Notes under the pieces: generated by a model
What the model was told of the DNA's origin: nothing
Databases searched by the model: none
What the model saw: only the letters and a program-made list of their open reading frames with translations
Position numbers and translations under genes: made by a program
Part shown: positions 44,617 to 53,576 of the stretch, piece after piece
Layout: each line of letters starts with the position of its first letter
How positions within the stretch are numbered: the first letter of the stretch is position 1
Origin: Phycisphaerales bacterium
GTDB lineage: Bacteria; Planctomycetota; Phycisphaerae; Phycisphaerales; UBA1924
DNA length: 64,000 nucleotides
Direction of reading: 5' to 3'
Assembly: GCA_029260495.1 (NCBI GenBank)
Contig: JAJDDD010000020.1
Span: forward strand, 186,001-250,000

Positions 44617-44997
44617 CTCGCGGAACCTCCATTCCGTCGAGCCCCACCGCAGCTCACGCGTTTGCCCCTCTCGGAGCAGGTTGCCAATACACGTCGCTCA
44701 ACGCCAGCTTGGGCGTGCGACCCCAGTGAAACTATCGGACAGTTTGTAAAACGCAAGCCTTTCGTCCCATAGGAATGCAATTTTGAGGCGAACACTCCAT
44801 ACCTGAGCCCCTCTTTTTTGCCCGCTCCATCCAAACCAGCCTGCGCAGCCCGCACAACCCCCCGGAACTGGAGCCTCCTCCCCGCCCGCCTTCTCGGAGC
44901 GGTCATCCCGCCCATCCTGATCGCCGATGACTGCGAAGCTGTCGGGCGCATCATGCGCCGGTGTGTTTGGCCCATTGGGCTATTGGAGAGACGATCC
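44617..44997. other. 381-nt divergent intergenic region between the luxR-type gene and pilT
   Basis: It contains the two ribosome sites and must contain divergent promoters, but no clear -35/-10 pair or sigma54 GG-N10-GC motif was found. GGCGCA-tca-TGCGCC at 44945-44959 can form a short hairpin in the pilT leader. In-frame codons upstream of pilT (from 44818) have no ribosome site and no PilT homology. Confidence 0.5.
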
Positions 44998-46059
44998 ATG
45001 AACCTTGAGGACATCCTCCGCACTGCCGACGAGAATGACGCGTCGGATATTCATATTGTCGCAGGGCATCCACCCGTCATGCGGGTCCACACCGTCATGA
45101 CCCCCATGGACTACCCGGTGGTCACCCCAGAAGGCGCTCGCTCCCTCTTTGAGGGGATGGCGAGCTCGACCACCGTCAAACTCTTCGACGAAAACCACGA
45201 CGCTGACTTTTCTTATCAAGCCAATGCCAAGGAACTCGGACGCTTCCGCGTCAATGCTCATATGCAGCGTGGCGTTGTCGGCTTGGCGCTGCGCGCCATC
45301 AAGACCGATGTGCCCCCGCTCGCGGGCCTCAACCTTCCCGAGGTGATCGCGCGCCTCACCTACCTCCCGCGCGGGCTGGTGATCGTCACCGGCGACACCG
45401 GCTCGGGCAAGTCCACCACGCTCGCCGCGATGATCCAGGCGATGAACGAGCGCTACCGCAAGCACATTATGACCCTCGAAGACCCGGTCGAATACACCTT
45501 CGAGTCCAACCGCTGCCTGATTGAGCAGCGCGAACTCGGCGAGGACATGCCTTCGTTCGCATCAGGGCTTAAGCACGCTCTTCGTCAGGACCCGGACATC
45601 ATCCTCGTCGGTGAGATGCGCGATCTTGAAACCGCTGCGCTCGCCATCACCGCGGCTGAAACCGGCCACCTCGTGCTTTCAACGCTGCATACGGTGAATG
45701 CTTCTCAGACGGTCAACCGCATTATTGATATGTACCCAGCCGGGCAGCAGAATCAGATCCGCTCGATGCTCGCCAATACGCTGCAAGCGGTGGTGAGCCA
45801 GACGCTGTTCTCGCGCGTTGACAACCCTGGCATGGTTCCTGCGGTCGAAGTGCTCTTGTGTACGCCTGCGGTGCGCAACATCATTCGAGAGAACCGCACC
45901 TTTGAAATTCCAAACGTCATCGAGACAAGTCGCGCCATCGGCATGACAAGTCTCGACGCCTCCATCGCGGAGCTGTATTTCAACGGCATGATCAGCCGCG
46001 AAGACGCGATCGCACAGTCTGCCTACCCCGACAAGCTTGAACGTCAGTTGGTTGCGTGA
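44998..46059 (+). CDS. pilT: Type IV pilus retraction ATPase PilT
   Basis: PilT depolymerises pili and powers twitching and DNA uptake. The ATG at 44998 has GGAGAG 8 nt upstream and gives 353 residues, the usual length. Walker A is GDTGSGKST (132-140), the Asp box TLEDPVEYTFES, Walker B RQDPDIILVGEMRD, and the His box LSTLHTVNASQTVNRIID. The C-terminal AVRNIIRENR (291-300) corresponds to the AIRNLIRE retraction motif diagnostic of PilT. A hairpin and 55 nt separate it from pilC. Confidence 0.96.
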   Translation: MNLEDILRTADENDASDIHIVAGHPPVMRVHTVMTPMDYPVVTPEGARSLFEGMASSTTVKLFDENHDADFSYQANAKELGRFRVNAHMQRGVVGLALRAIKTDVPPLAGLNLPEVIARLTYLPRGLVIVTGDTGSGKSTTLAAMIQAMNERYRKHIMTLEDPVEYTFESNRCLIEQRELGEDMPSFASGLKHALRQDPDIILVGEMRDLETAALAITAAETGHLVLSTLHTVNASQTVNRIIDMYPAGQQNQIRSMLANTLQAVVSQTLFSRVDNPGMVPAVEVLLCTPAVRNIIRENRTFEIPNVIETSRAIGMTSLDASIAELYFNGMISREDAIAQSAYPDKLERQLVA

Positions 46060-46069
46060 GTTAACAATC

Positions 46070-46090
46070 CAGCGGGCTTTCCGCCCGCTG
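46070..46090. repeat. Perfect hairpin in the pilT-pilC intergenic region
   Basis: CAGCGGGC-tttcc-GCCCGCTG forms an 8-bp stem. It is followed by AAAACGG rather than a T-run, so it should not terminate transcription efficiently. A role in mRNA processing or in setting the pilT to pilC ratio is possible. The pilC ribosome site lies just downstream. Confidence 0.55.
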
Positions 46091-46114
46091 AAAACGGAGT
46101 GAGTACAGGCCCAC

Positions 46115-47341
46115 ATGCCCTCCTACCGCTACCAGGTCAAGACCGCTCAGGGTGAGACAACCGTTGGCGTCGTCTCTGCGGAAAACGCCATGACGGCTGC
46201 CGCCATCCTGCGCAATCAGGGACACCATGTCCTCGCGCTCGCGCCCGCGTCAGGCAACGCCCGCGCCAATGATCTGCTGACAAAGTTTCGCGACTTCAAC
46301 GCAGGCAAGCCCAAGCAGAAACATGTCCTGGACTTCACCACGCAGCTTGCGGTCATGGTGCGCGCCGGCATCAGCCTTCGCGCTGCGCTCGAAGGCATCG
46401 CTGACCAAACAGAACACGCCGGCTTCAAACGCATCATCAGCGGGCTCAAGACAGATGTCGAGTCCGGCAAGCAGTTCTCAGATGCGCTCACACGCCATCC
46501 CAAGCTCTTCGGTCCACTCTATGTCAACATGGTTCGCGCGTCGGAAGTCTCTGGCTCCTTTGGCTCCATGCTCAATCGTATCGCTGCCAACATCGCGCAA
46601 CAGATTGAAACGCGCAAGATGGTCGTCGGCGCGATGATCTATCCCGGCGTGATCGGCGGGATGGCGGTCGCTGTCACAACCTTCCTGCTCACCTTCGTGC
46701 TGCCCAAGTTTGCGGCGGTCTTTGAGGGCAAGGAAGACGCTCTTCCCGGATCAACCAAGTTTCTCCTGGCGCTATCGGACTTTCTCGTTAATCAATGGCC
46801 CATCGTCATTGGTGCGATCGCCGGCATCGGCATTGGCGTCTTCTTCTTCCTCAAGACCGAAATCGGCGGCCTCTGGTTTGATAGATTCAAACTCAGCGCT
46901 CCGCTCTTTAAGCCCATGTTCCGCGCGCTCTATCTGAGCCGGTCGCTGCAAACCATGGGTGAGCTCATCAACTCCGGCGTTCCCATGCTCGACACGCTCG
47001 CGATCACCGGGGATATTTCAGGCAACAGGCTCTACAAGCGCCTGTGGCAGAAGGTCTACGCCGCGGTCAAAGAGGGCAAGAAGATCGCCCAGCCATTGTC
47101 GCGCGACAAGCTCCTGCCGCGCGCCGTCACCCAGATGATCGGCGCAGGCGAAGAATCCGGCAAACTCGGCGAGGTCCTCGATGAGATCTCGGACTTCTAC
47201 GGCAAGCAACTCAAGGACCGGATCAAGGCGGTCACCGCGATGATTGAACCGATCATGATCATTTTGATGGGTGGGATCGTCGGTTTTATCGCAATGTCGA
47301 TCATCCTTCCAATCTTCAAGATGAGCCAGATCGTGGGATAA
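46115..47341 (+). CDS. pilC: Type IV pilus inner-membrane platform protein PilC
   Basis: The 408-residue polytopic protein has two GspF domains. Visible landmarks are PSYRYQVKTAQGETTVG at the N-terminus, FTTQLAVMVRAGISLRAALE, VRASEVSGSFGSMLNRIAAN, MIYPGVIGGMAVAVTTFLLT and, in the second half, SLQTMGELINSGVPMLDTLA, IGAGEESGKLGEVLDEISDF and a last helix pair ending in FIAMSIILPIF. PilC is the platform on which PilB and PilT act. Pairing with pilT, rather than pilB, is the local arrangement; pilB lies 18 kb away. Confidence 0.94.
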   Translation: MPSYRYQVKTAQGETTVGVVSAENAMTAAAILRNQGHHVLALAPASGNARANDLLTKFRDFNAGKPKQKHVLDFTTQLAVMVRAGISLRAALEGIADQTEHAGFKRIISGLKTDVESGKQFSDALTRHPKLFGPLYVNMVRASEVSGSFGSMLNRIAANIAQQIETRKMVVGAMIYPGVIGGMAVAVTTFLLTFVLPKFAAVFEGKEDALPGSTKFLLALSDFLVNQWPIVIGAIAGIGIGVFFFLKTEIGGLWFDRFKLSAPLFKPMFRALYLSRSLQTMGELINSGVPMLDTLAITGDISGNRLYKRLWQKVYAAVKEGKKIAQPLSRDKLLPRAVTQMIGAGEESGKLGEVLDEISDFYGKQLKDRIKAVTAMIEPIMIILMGGIVGFIAMSIILPIFKMSQIVG

Positions 47342-47425
47342 CCGATACTTATCCCTGTGGGGCGCCCCAGAACCAGCGGCGTCAACCCGCCTCAACGCGG
47401 GCGCTTCACCGCAGGGAGATTGACA

Positions 47426-48145
47426 ATGCGAATGTGTTCAGCTTCACAGCGACCCGCGACGCGCGCCAGGCGCGCTGCCACCTCTTCCGGATTCACACTC
47501 CTGGAGACCGGACTCGCGATCATTGTTATCGGCACCGGCGTGCTCGCCATGCTCGAAGCGCAGCAGCACTTCCTCCAGAAGAACTCCTGGTCCACGCACA
47601 GCTCCACCGCGATGTTTCTCGCCAACGAGATGCGCGAAATGACGCGCGTCTTCCCCCGACATGACAAGTTCAGCGGTGGAATCTACTTCGAAAATGAAGT
47701 CGCCCACACTGGCTTCCAAGGCTGGGGGCCTGAGCCCGGTGAAGCTGCCGCCATCGACTTTGACGACCTTGATGATCTTGATGGCGTCGCGTTTGGCGAC
47801 GGAACCAACCTCGCCGGCGCCGTCAGCCTGCGCCTGCCCGGCCCCATCAACGCGTTCCGGGAGATCATCACCAACACCGACTGGGCCGGTGTCGTCACGA
47901 CAGGCGAAGACGGCCTTGATGAATCACTCGCTGGCTGGACGCAGTACATCCAGGTGCAGAAGGTTGATCCCATCGATCTGCGCACAGTCGTGATCGACCA
48001 GTTCTTCCAGCCCGCAGCTGGCGGAAACCCGGAAATCGAAGTCGATGACTTCCCGGTGCGCATCACCGTGTTCGTTTATTACCAGGATCCGGCCGAACCA
48101 ACGCCGCGCCAAATCTCGCGCGTTTCATGGCTTGTGCTGCCCTAA
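47426..48145 (+). CDS. PilV-like minor pilin
   Basis: From the ATG at 47426, with GGGAGA 7 nt upstream, the protein has 239 residues. The leader ends ATSSG, followed by FTLLETGLAIIVIGTGVLAM, with Gly at -1 and Glu at +5, a canonical class III prepilin site. The mature domain is acidic (DFDDLDDLDG) and strand-rich near the end (FPVRITVFVYYQDP). The pattern of type IV pilus minor pilin operons (V-X-W) fits the three genes here. Gene name is not assigned because minor pilins diverge strongly. Confidence 0.8.
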   Translation: MRMCSASQRPATRARRAATSSGFTLLETGLAIIVIGTGVLAMLEAQQHFLQKNSWSTHSSTAMFLANEMREMTRVFPRHDKFSGGIYFENEVAHTGFQGWGPEPGEAAAIDFDDLDDLDGVAFGDGTNLAGAVSLRLPGPINAFREIITNTDWAGVVTTGEDGLDESLAGWTQYIQVQKVDPIDLRTVVIDQFFQPAAGGNPEIEVDDFPVRITVFVYYQDPAEPTPRQISRVSWLVLP

Positions 48146-48234
48146 GCGCACGCCCGCCGACAAACCCGCCAGTCTTCATTTTCATTTTCTGTCTTTGAAC
48201 TGCCAGCGACGTGGAGGAGCAAGGGAGCAACACC

Positions 48235-50853
48235 ATGACAAGCAACCACAACATCGGCAAACGTCGGCGCGGTCGGAGGACCGATCGAAGAGGCGTCGTT
48301 GGCGTCCTCTCCATGATGTTCATGGTGCTGTTCGGATCGCTCGCCGTCGCGATGGCGGTCGTCAGCCAGGGCAACCTTCAAACCGCACAAACGCAGCTCC
48401 TTGTGAATAACGCCATCGGCGCAACGGACACAGGACTCAGCGTCGCCTCTGCTCGTTTGCAGCGGGCCGCTGTCCAGTTCCGCATTGAGAAAGGCGAAAT
48501 CGACGCCGACTACGCCGAAGACCTCTGGGATGGCACGCTCGATGCAGCTGACGGTGAAGTGCTCGACGCTGACGACAACGCCCAGACAGACGGCATCCGC
48601 GCCATCCTTGTCACTATGCACGCCGCCGACACGACCGTCGCGATCACACCGAGCTACACATCACAAGCCGATTGGCTCGTTGCAGACCCACTGGTTCTCG
48701 ATCAGGTCAACGGCCAGGCGACCACCGCCACACAGATCACCTACATCCCGCTCCCTGCACAGGGCGTTATCCGCGCCGTCGTCACAGGATACTCATGGGA
48801 CTGGGTCAGCCAGCGCTGGATTTCTCGCACCTCTCAGCAGGACTTCAACGTTGTCAAACGCATCAAGCATGCGATTCTTGGCTCCAGCCGACTCATGATC
48901 GGCAAAAACGTTCAGGTCAACGGCCCCCTCGGTGTGCGCTACACGGACGTTGATTTCGCCAACGGCCACCCGCTTGTCGTCCTCAGTGATTTCAGCGGCC
49001 TCGATCCCGCGCTCGATCAGAAAATCAACGATCTCTACGACGCCGTCCTTTCAGATGACACCAACGGCGACAATCGCCTCCGAAGTCAGCACACCATCGA
49101 ATCCGCAGGTCTCGCATCACTCAACACGGAAGACTACGACGGCGACGGAGACCCCGACGCCGCCTTCTCGGACTCCAACGGAGATGGCTCCGTCGATGAG
49201 TTCGACGTCTTCCTCGATCACTACGACATTGATGGAAACGGCAAGGTCGTCCTGTCCTCCGCACTCACCGCGGGCACTCCTGCAGAACTGCTCTCACCTG
49301 AGTTCGGCGACATCGACGAAAACCTCGCCTACCTCATCGACAGCGCGGTCCCGGACCGCGATGGAAATGGCGTCGTCGATCATCGTGATCGCTCGCTCGG
49401 CTATCGCGACGGCGTTATCGACTACCGCGATCGCTACGCCAAGATTCGCGGGCCAGTCGCGCTGCGCGTTCAGCGCTCCACATGGGAAGCCGCCGACGAC
49501 GGCGATGGCTCCACCGTTGATGACTATCAGGACTACGTCGAAGGCGTCATCCGCACCACCGATGGTGATCGGCCTATCTCTTTCGATGTCGACGACAGTG
49601 AGCTTCCGGAAATCGAAACCGATACCTTCGATTCCGCCAGCTCTGATCTCGCAGCAGCAGCCGACGGACCATCTTTTGCGACGCAAGCGGGCGTCCCTGG
49701 CGCTCTCTGGACGCCCGTTCTCGATGCAAACAACATCGCCGTCGGCCAGCAGTTCAGCGCCTCCATTTCAACGACCACCGAAGCGACGCCTTATGGCTCC
49801 GGCGCCGCCGCTGACTATTACACACGCCCCGTTTTCGAGAACATCGTCTTCAAGGATGTCGTCATCCCCCGCGGACTAAACGCTCTCTTCATCAACTGCA
49901 CCTTCGCCGGCGTCACGCGCGTCGAGAATCACCTCGACAACACGCATCAATCCTGGCAGTTCTACGGCGTGCAACTCTCCGATGGCGCATTGCGCTACCC
50001 GCCCCCGCCCGAAGACAGCGAAGCCCAGCTCGACAACGACTATTTCACCATTGAGATCATCCAGCCCGGCGGCTTTGACATTCCGCGCCTCGTTGCTCCA
50101 ATGCCCGACGGCTCCTTCCGCCCCTGTGTCAACACCAAACTCCTCTCCAACAACATCCGCTTCCACGATTGCACGTTTGTCGGCTCCATCGTCGCTGACA
50201 AACCCAACAACTACACGCAAGTGCGCAACAAGCTCCAGTTCACCGGCGCCACACGTTTTTATGAAAAGCATCCGGATCGCCCCGAGGATCCTGACTACAA
50301 CCCGGAGAGCAGCGACCTCGATGAGATCGAAAAATCCTCCATGATGCTCCCGCACTATTCCGTCGATATCGGCACCAACAACGCCTCTTATGCTCAGGAT
50401 GTCAACCTGCGCGGGCTCGTCATCGCTGGCGTGCTTGATGTTCGCGGCCAGGCCACCGTCGACGGCGCGCTCCTCCTCACTTTCGCCCCCTCAACTTCCG
50501 ATCCCGCACTTCAGCACTTTGGCGTCGCCGCAGGAAACCCCGCCAACTTCAACACCACGCTCGGCTACTTCGGACCCGATGACGGGGACCAGGAAGGCTT
50601 CAACCTCTCCAACCTCATCGACCTCGATGGCGACGGAACCCTCGATATCGGCTGGGACGAAGACGGCGACGGCGTCCCCGATCCCGACGCTGACCCCGCA
50701 ATATCCACCGCTGTCTCATTCAACGGTTTCGGCAGAGTCGTCATCAACTGGGATCCTGACATCGTCATGCCCGACGGACTCATCGCGCCTATCCAGATTG
50801 AACCCATCGCTTCCACCTACCGAGAGGGCCGACTCATCTCGGCGGATTACTAA
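48235..50853 (+). CDS. Large PilX-like protein with calcium-loop motifs and a possible beta-helix region
   Basis: From the ATG at 48235 the protein has 872 residues. A basic N-terminus (KRRRGRRTDRRG) and a single hydrophobic helix (about 20-44) without Glu at +5 resemble PilX-type minor pilins, but the mature part is five times larger. Calcium-loop segments are frequent: DYDGDGDPDAAFSDSNGDGS and DIDGNGKVVL near 300-340, DRDGNGVVDHRDRS near 375-390, and DEDGDGVPDPDADP near the C-terminus. A region of repeated short strands (ENIVFKDVVIPRGLNALFI) recalls a beta-helix. Position between the PilV-like and PilW-like genes suggests a tip adhesin or a PilY1 substitute; this is inference. Confidence 0.75.
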   Translation: MTSNHNIGKRRRGRRTDRRGVVGVLSMMFMVLFGSLAVAMAVVSQGNLQTAQTQLLVNNAIGATDTGLSVASARLQRAAVQFRIEKGEIDADYAEDLWDGTLDAADGEVLDADDNAQTDGIRAILVTMHAADTTVAITPSYTSQADWLVADPLVLDQVNGQATTATQITYIPLPAQGVIRAVVTGYSWDWVSQRWISRTSQQDFNVVKRIKHAILGSSRLMIGKNVQVNGPLGVRYTDVDFANGHPLVVLSDFSGLDPALDQKINDLYDAVLSDDTNGDNRLRSQHTIESAGLASLNTEDYDGDGDPDAAFSDSNGDGSVDEFDVFLDHYDIDGNGKVVLSSALTAGTPAELLSPEFGDIDENLAYLIDSAVPDRDGNGVVDHRDRSLGYRDGVIDYRDRYAKIRGPVALRVQRSTWEAADDGDGSTVDDYQDYVEGVIRTTDGDRPISFDVDDSELPEIETDTFDSASSDLAAAADGPSFATQAGVPGALWTPVLDANNIAVGQQFSASISTTTEATPYGSGAAADYYTRPVFENIVFKDVVIPRGLNALFINCTFAGVTRVENHLDNTHQSWQFYGVQLSDGALRYPPPPEDSEAQLDNDYFTIEIIQPGGFDIPRLVAPMPDGSFRPCVNTKLLSNNIRFHDCTFVGSIVADKPNNYTQVRNKLQFTGATRFYEKHPDRPEDPDYNPESSDLDEIEKSSMMLPHYSVDIGTNNASYAQDVNLRGLVIAGVLDVRGQATVDGALLLTFAPSTSDPALQHFGVAAGNPANFNTTLGYFGPDDGDQEGFNLSNLIDLDGDGTLDIGWDEDGDGVPDPDADPAISTAVSFNGFGRVVINWDPDIVMPDGLIAPIQIEPIASTYREGRLISADY

Positions 50854-51518
50854 TGAATCTGACTCGCAAACAAACCGTCAACGCTCGCGCCGCGGCCTCT
50901 CCCTCTCGCTCAATGAGAGGGGGACCGCGTGCCCGCAGCGCTTTCAGCCTTGTCGAAATGCTCATCGCGCTCGCGATCAGCGCTGCTCTTCTCACTGCGA
51001 CGCTCGCTGCGCTCAACTCCTCAATGCAGCACTATCAATCCACAACTGAATCCGCTTCCACACACGTTGTCTCGCGCATTGTCATGCACCGCATACTCTC
51101 GATGGTCCGAACTGGAACTGACTTCGGCCCTATCCCCGCTGACGTCCTCGACCCCGCACAGAACCCCGTGCGAGGCAACACAATCGAATTCGTTTCTCAA
51201 CGCGACATCGACGGCGGCATTGATCGCGTCACACGTCTTGAGTTCCGCCCCGGTGCGATGGGCGCTGCCGGAGAGTTGTGGTACGTCCTGCTTCAGCCAG
51301 CTGACCCGCCCGTCATCCTTGAAGAACGCCCGTTGCTTCCCGGCGTCGCCGCCGCTGAGTTTGCTCTTCATTTCTCCGAAGACACCTGGCTCCTCGATCG
51401 CGCCCAGATCGATCTCACCATCCAGCCCAACGACTCGGAGGATCTCACCATCGAGGCCGGCGCCCTGCCCGAAACCATTCGCCTTGTCGCCTCCGCTGCT
51501 CCGCGCCAGACGCAATAA
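50853..51518 (+). CDS. PilW-like minor pilin
   Basis: The 221-residue protein starts in a TAATG overlap with the preceding gene. After an unusually long leader of 30 residues ending RARSA, the mature N-terminus is FSLVEMLIALAISAALLTAT with Glu at +5 and Ala at -1. The globular part includes THVVSRIVMHRILSMVRTG and an IEFVSQRDIDGGIDRVTRLE stretch like PilW/GspJ minor pilins. Translational coupling with the PilX-like gene suggests a fixed ratio. It is the last gene of the pilT-pilC operon and converges with cinA. Confidence 0.82.
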   Translation: MNLTRKQTVNARAAASPSRSMRGGPRARSAFSLVEMLIALAISAALLTATLAALNSSMQHYQSTTESASTHVVSRIVMHRILSMVRTGTDFGPIPADVLDPAQNPVRGNTIEFVSQRDIDGGIDRVTRLEFRPGAMGAAGELWYVLLQPADPPVILEERPLLPGVAAAEFALHFSEDTWLLDRAQIDLTIQPNDSEDLTIEAGALPETIRLVASAAPRQTQ

Positions 51519-51544
51519 CCACACGAATAATAACTCAGCCTGCT

Positions 51545-52900
51545 CTATCCACTCTGGCGCACGAACTTCCCGACCGATTCGCCGGTGAGGTGAAAGTAAA
51601 GCATCCCCAATGCGCTGAGCGCACTCCAGTGCCGCACCATCTCGCGCCCGCCAACAAATACAAATCGACGAATCTCGATCTCCGCGCCATCCGAAGCCGT
51701 TCCATCCCGCGACGCCCGCGCGATATACACCGTCCCGACCGGCTTCTCTTCGCTCCCTCCACCCGGGCCCGCGATGCCCGTAATCGCCAGCGCATGCCCC
51801 GGCGCGGGCGACATGTCCTGAACCGCGAGCAGCCCACCCAGCGCCATCTCTCGCGCCGTCTGCTCGCTCACAGCCCCATACTTGCGCAGCGTCGCTTCAC
51901 GAACGCCAACCATATGCATCTTCATTTCATCTGAATATGTCACCCACCCCCCGACAAATACATCAGACGATCCCGCGACCGCAGTCATCGCAGCCCCCAA
52001 TCCACCCCCCGTGCATGACTCAACCACAACAACCCGCTGCCCCGCGTCACGAAGCTTCTCAACAACTGACCCCGCGAGTGTCGCATACCCCTCGCCAAAT
52101 ACAACGCCGCCGATCTTTTCACGCACCAACCCCGCTGTTGCTTCCAGTGCCCCCGCTGCATCCGCAGCCAACCCTTCATAACGCAGCCGGCACGACACAA
52201 TCCCCTTGCTCGCCGTTGTTCCCACCAGGGGATTCCGCGAGCGATCCATCAAATCCCCCAGCAGGTCCGCGATGGCAGACTCACCCATGCCAAACGTGCG
52301 CAGCACGCGCGTCCGAATCACACGTTCGCTCGCCGGCGCCAGTCGCGGCGCTACGCGCGCCTCAAACATCGGCTGCATCTCCCCCGGCGGGCCGGGCAAG
52401 CACGCAACGTCACACGCCCTGCCGCCAATCCTCACCCGCGCCCACAAACCCGGCGCCGTCCCGTTCAGGTTCGCAATCGCCTGCGCCGACGCAGGGCGCA
52501 ACGCCTGCCGCTCATTGCTCATCGGCATTGCTACGCCCACCGACTCATATCGCGCGCGCAACGCGTTTAATAACTCCGCATCAACACTCAGTTCCTCACC
52601 CAACACCTGCGCCATCGCTTCGCGCGTTAGATCATCCGCGGTCGGCCCAAGACCACCCGTCACAACAACAAACTGAACCCGCAACGCCAATCGTCGAATG
52701 GCTCCAGCAATCGCATCTGCATCATCGTCAACCGTGCAGTGTTCGACAGGTTCAATACCCATCGCAAGCAGCCGCCCCGCGAGCCAGGCACAGTTTGTGT
52801 CCAGAGTCTGCCCGAGAATCAACTCATCGCCAATCGAAAGAATCGCAGCGGCGCGATGCTCAAGAATGGCGGCGTCATTGATCTCTTCGCGCTCACCCAC
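51545..52900 (-). CDS. cinA: CinA family protein (NMN deamidase-type with MoCF-like N-domain)
   Basis: The 451-residue protein has the full two-domain CinA layout. The N-terminal domain has AAILSIGDELILGQTLDTN, VVVTGGLGPTADDLTREAMA and CLPGPPGEMQPMFEA. The C-terminal domain has VVVVESCTGGGLGAAMTAVA, FVGGWVTYSDEMKMHMVGV, VSEQTAREMALGG and ITGIAGPGGGSEEKPVGTVY, the signature of nicotinamide mononucleotide amidohydrolase. Roles are NAD salvage and, by old nomenclature, competence-linked damage response. The start is a GTG 3 nt after the stop of the thioredoxin-like gene, so they probably form one transcript. Confidence 0.95.
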   Translation of the reverse strand: MGEREEINDAAILEHRAAAILSIGDELILGQTLDTNCAWLAGRLLAMGIEPVEHCTVDDDADAIAGAIRRLALRVQFVVVTGGLGPTADDLTREAMAQVLGEELSVDAELLNALRARYESVGVAMPMSNERQALRPASAQAIANLNGTAPGLWARVRIGGRACDVACLPGPPGEMQPMFEARVAPRLAPASERVIRTRVLRTFGMGESAIADLLGDLMDRSRNPLVGTTASKGIVSCRLRYEGLAADAAGALEATAGLVREKIGGVVFGEGYATLAGSVVEKLRDAGQRVVVVESCTGGGLGAAMTAVAGSSDVFVGGWVTYSDEMKMHMVGVREATLRKYGAVSEQTAREMALGGLLAVQDMSPAPGHALAITGIAGPGGGSEEKPVGTVYIARASRDGTASDGAEIEIRRFVFVGGREMVRHWSALSALGMLYFHLTGESVGKFVRQSG

Positions 52901-52903
52901 CGA

Positions 52904-53476
52904 CTAATAACCAGGCTCAGCGCCCGGCTTCCACTTGATATTGCAACCAATGCTCGGCTTCTGAACCTCCGGCGCCGGCTTCCCCGCGCAGATCGCAGCC
53001 ACCGCCTCCTTCAGATCAGCCCCTGTCACCGCCTCATCGCTCCCTGGACGCGCATCGTCAAACTGCCCCCGATACGCCAGCTTCCCCGCGCTGTCATACA
53101 CAAAGAAATCAGGCGTGCATGCCGCCTTGAACTCCTTCGCGACACTCTGTGATTCGTCATACAGGTATGGAAACGTGTATCCGCGCAGCTTCTCCTCTTC
53201 GATCATCTTGTCTGGCGAATCCTCCGGGTAGTTCTCAACATCGTTCGAGTTGATCGCAACGACACGCGCGCCAAGCTCTTCACACTCGCGCGCCACATCG
53301 GCGAACTTGTCCGCGATCAACTTCACAAACGGACAGTGATTGCAGAAAAACGCCACCACGACCGGCGCCCCGGAAAACTCCTCCGAGCGAATCGTTCGAC
53401 CTGTCGCTGGCTCGGGCAGCGAGAAAGTCGGCATCGATGTCCCAAGACTCTGCATCGTTGAAGGTGTCGCAGCCAT
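52904..53476 (-). CDS. Thioredoxin-fold peroxiredoxin-like protein
   Basis: From the ATG at 53476, with GGAGG 6 nt upstream, the protein has 190 residues and no signal peptide. The fold is AhpC/TSA-like: MPTFSLPEPATGRTIRSEEF, VVVAFFCNHCPFVKLIADKF, ARVVAINSNDVENYPEDSPD, FPYLYDESQSVAKEF and ACTPDFFVYDSAGKL. The active site is CNHC (a CxxC redox pair), so it is more likely a disulfide reductase or two-cysteine peroxiredoxin than a one-Cys enzyme. It is followed 3 nt later by cinA. Longer frames upstream would add 42 unrelated residues. Confidence 0.9.
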   Translation of the reverse strand: MAATPSTMQSLGTSMPTFSLPEPATGRTIRSEEFSGAPVVVAFFCNHCPFVKLIADKFADVARECEELGARVVAINSNDVENYPEDSPDKMIEEEKLRGYTFPYLYDESQSVAKEFKAACTPDFFVYDSAGKLAYRGQFDDARPGSDEAVTGADLKEAVAAICAGKPAPEVQKPSIGCNIKWKPGAEPGY

Positions 53477-53576
53477 ATCAGCCTCCATAAGGTGAGTTCG
53501 TCGGCCCCTCGATATAGATTGTAAACTGCTCAGCGCCCGTCTGTGCGCCGCAGACAAACATGGAGAGGAATCGAGA

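Noticed and set aside
44617-44997. Sigma54-type promoter for pilT
   Set aside because: Type IV pilus genes sometimes use sigma54, but no GG-N10-GC element of the right form was found.
46070-46090. Hairpin between pilT and pilC as a transcription terminator
   Set aside because: Strong stem but followed by A-rich sequence and the pilC ribosome site; listed as a repeat instead.
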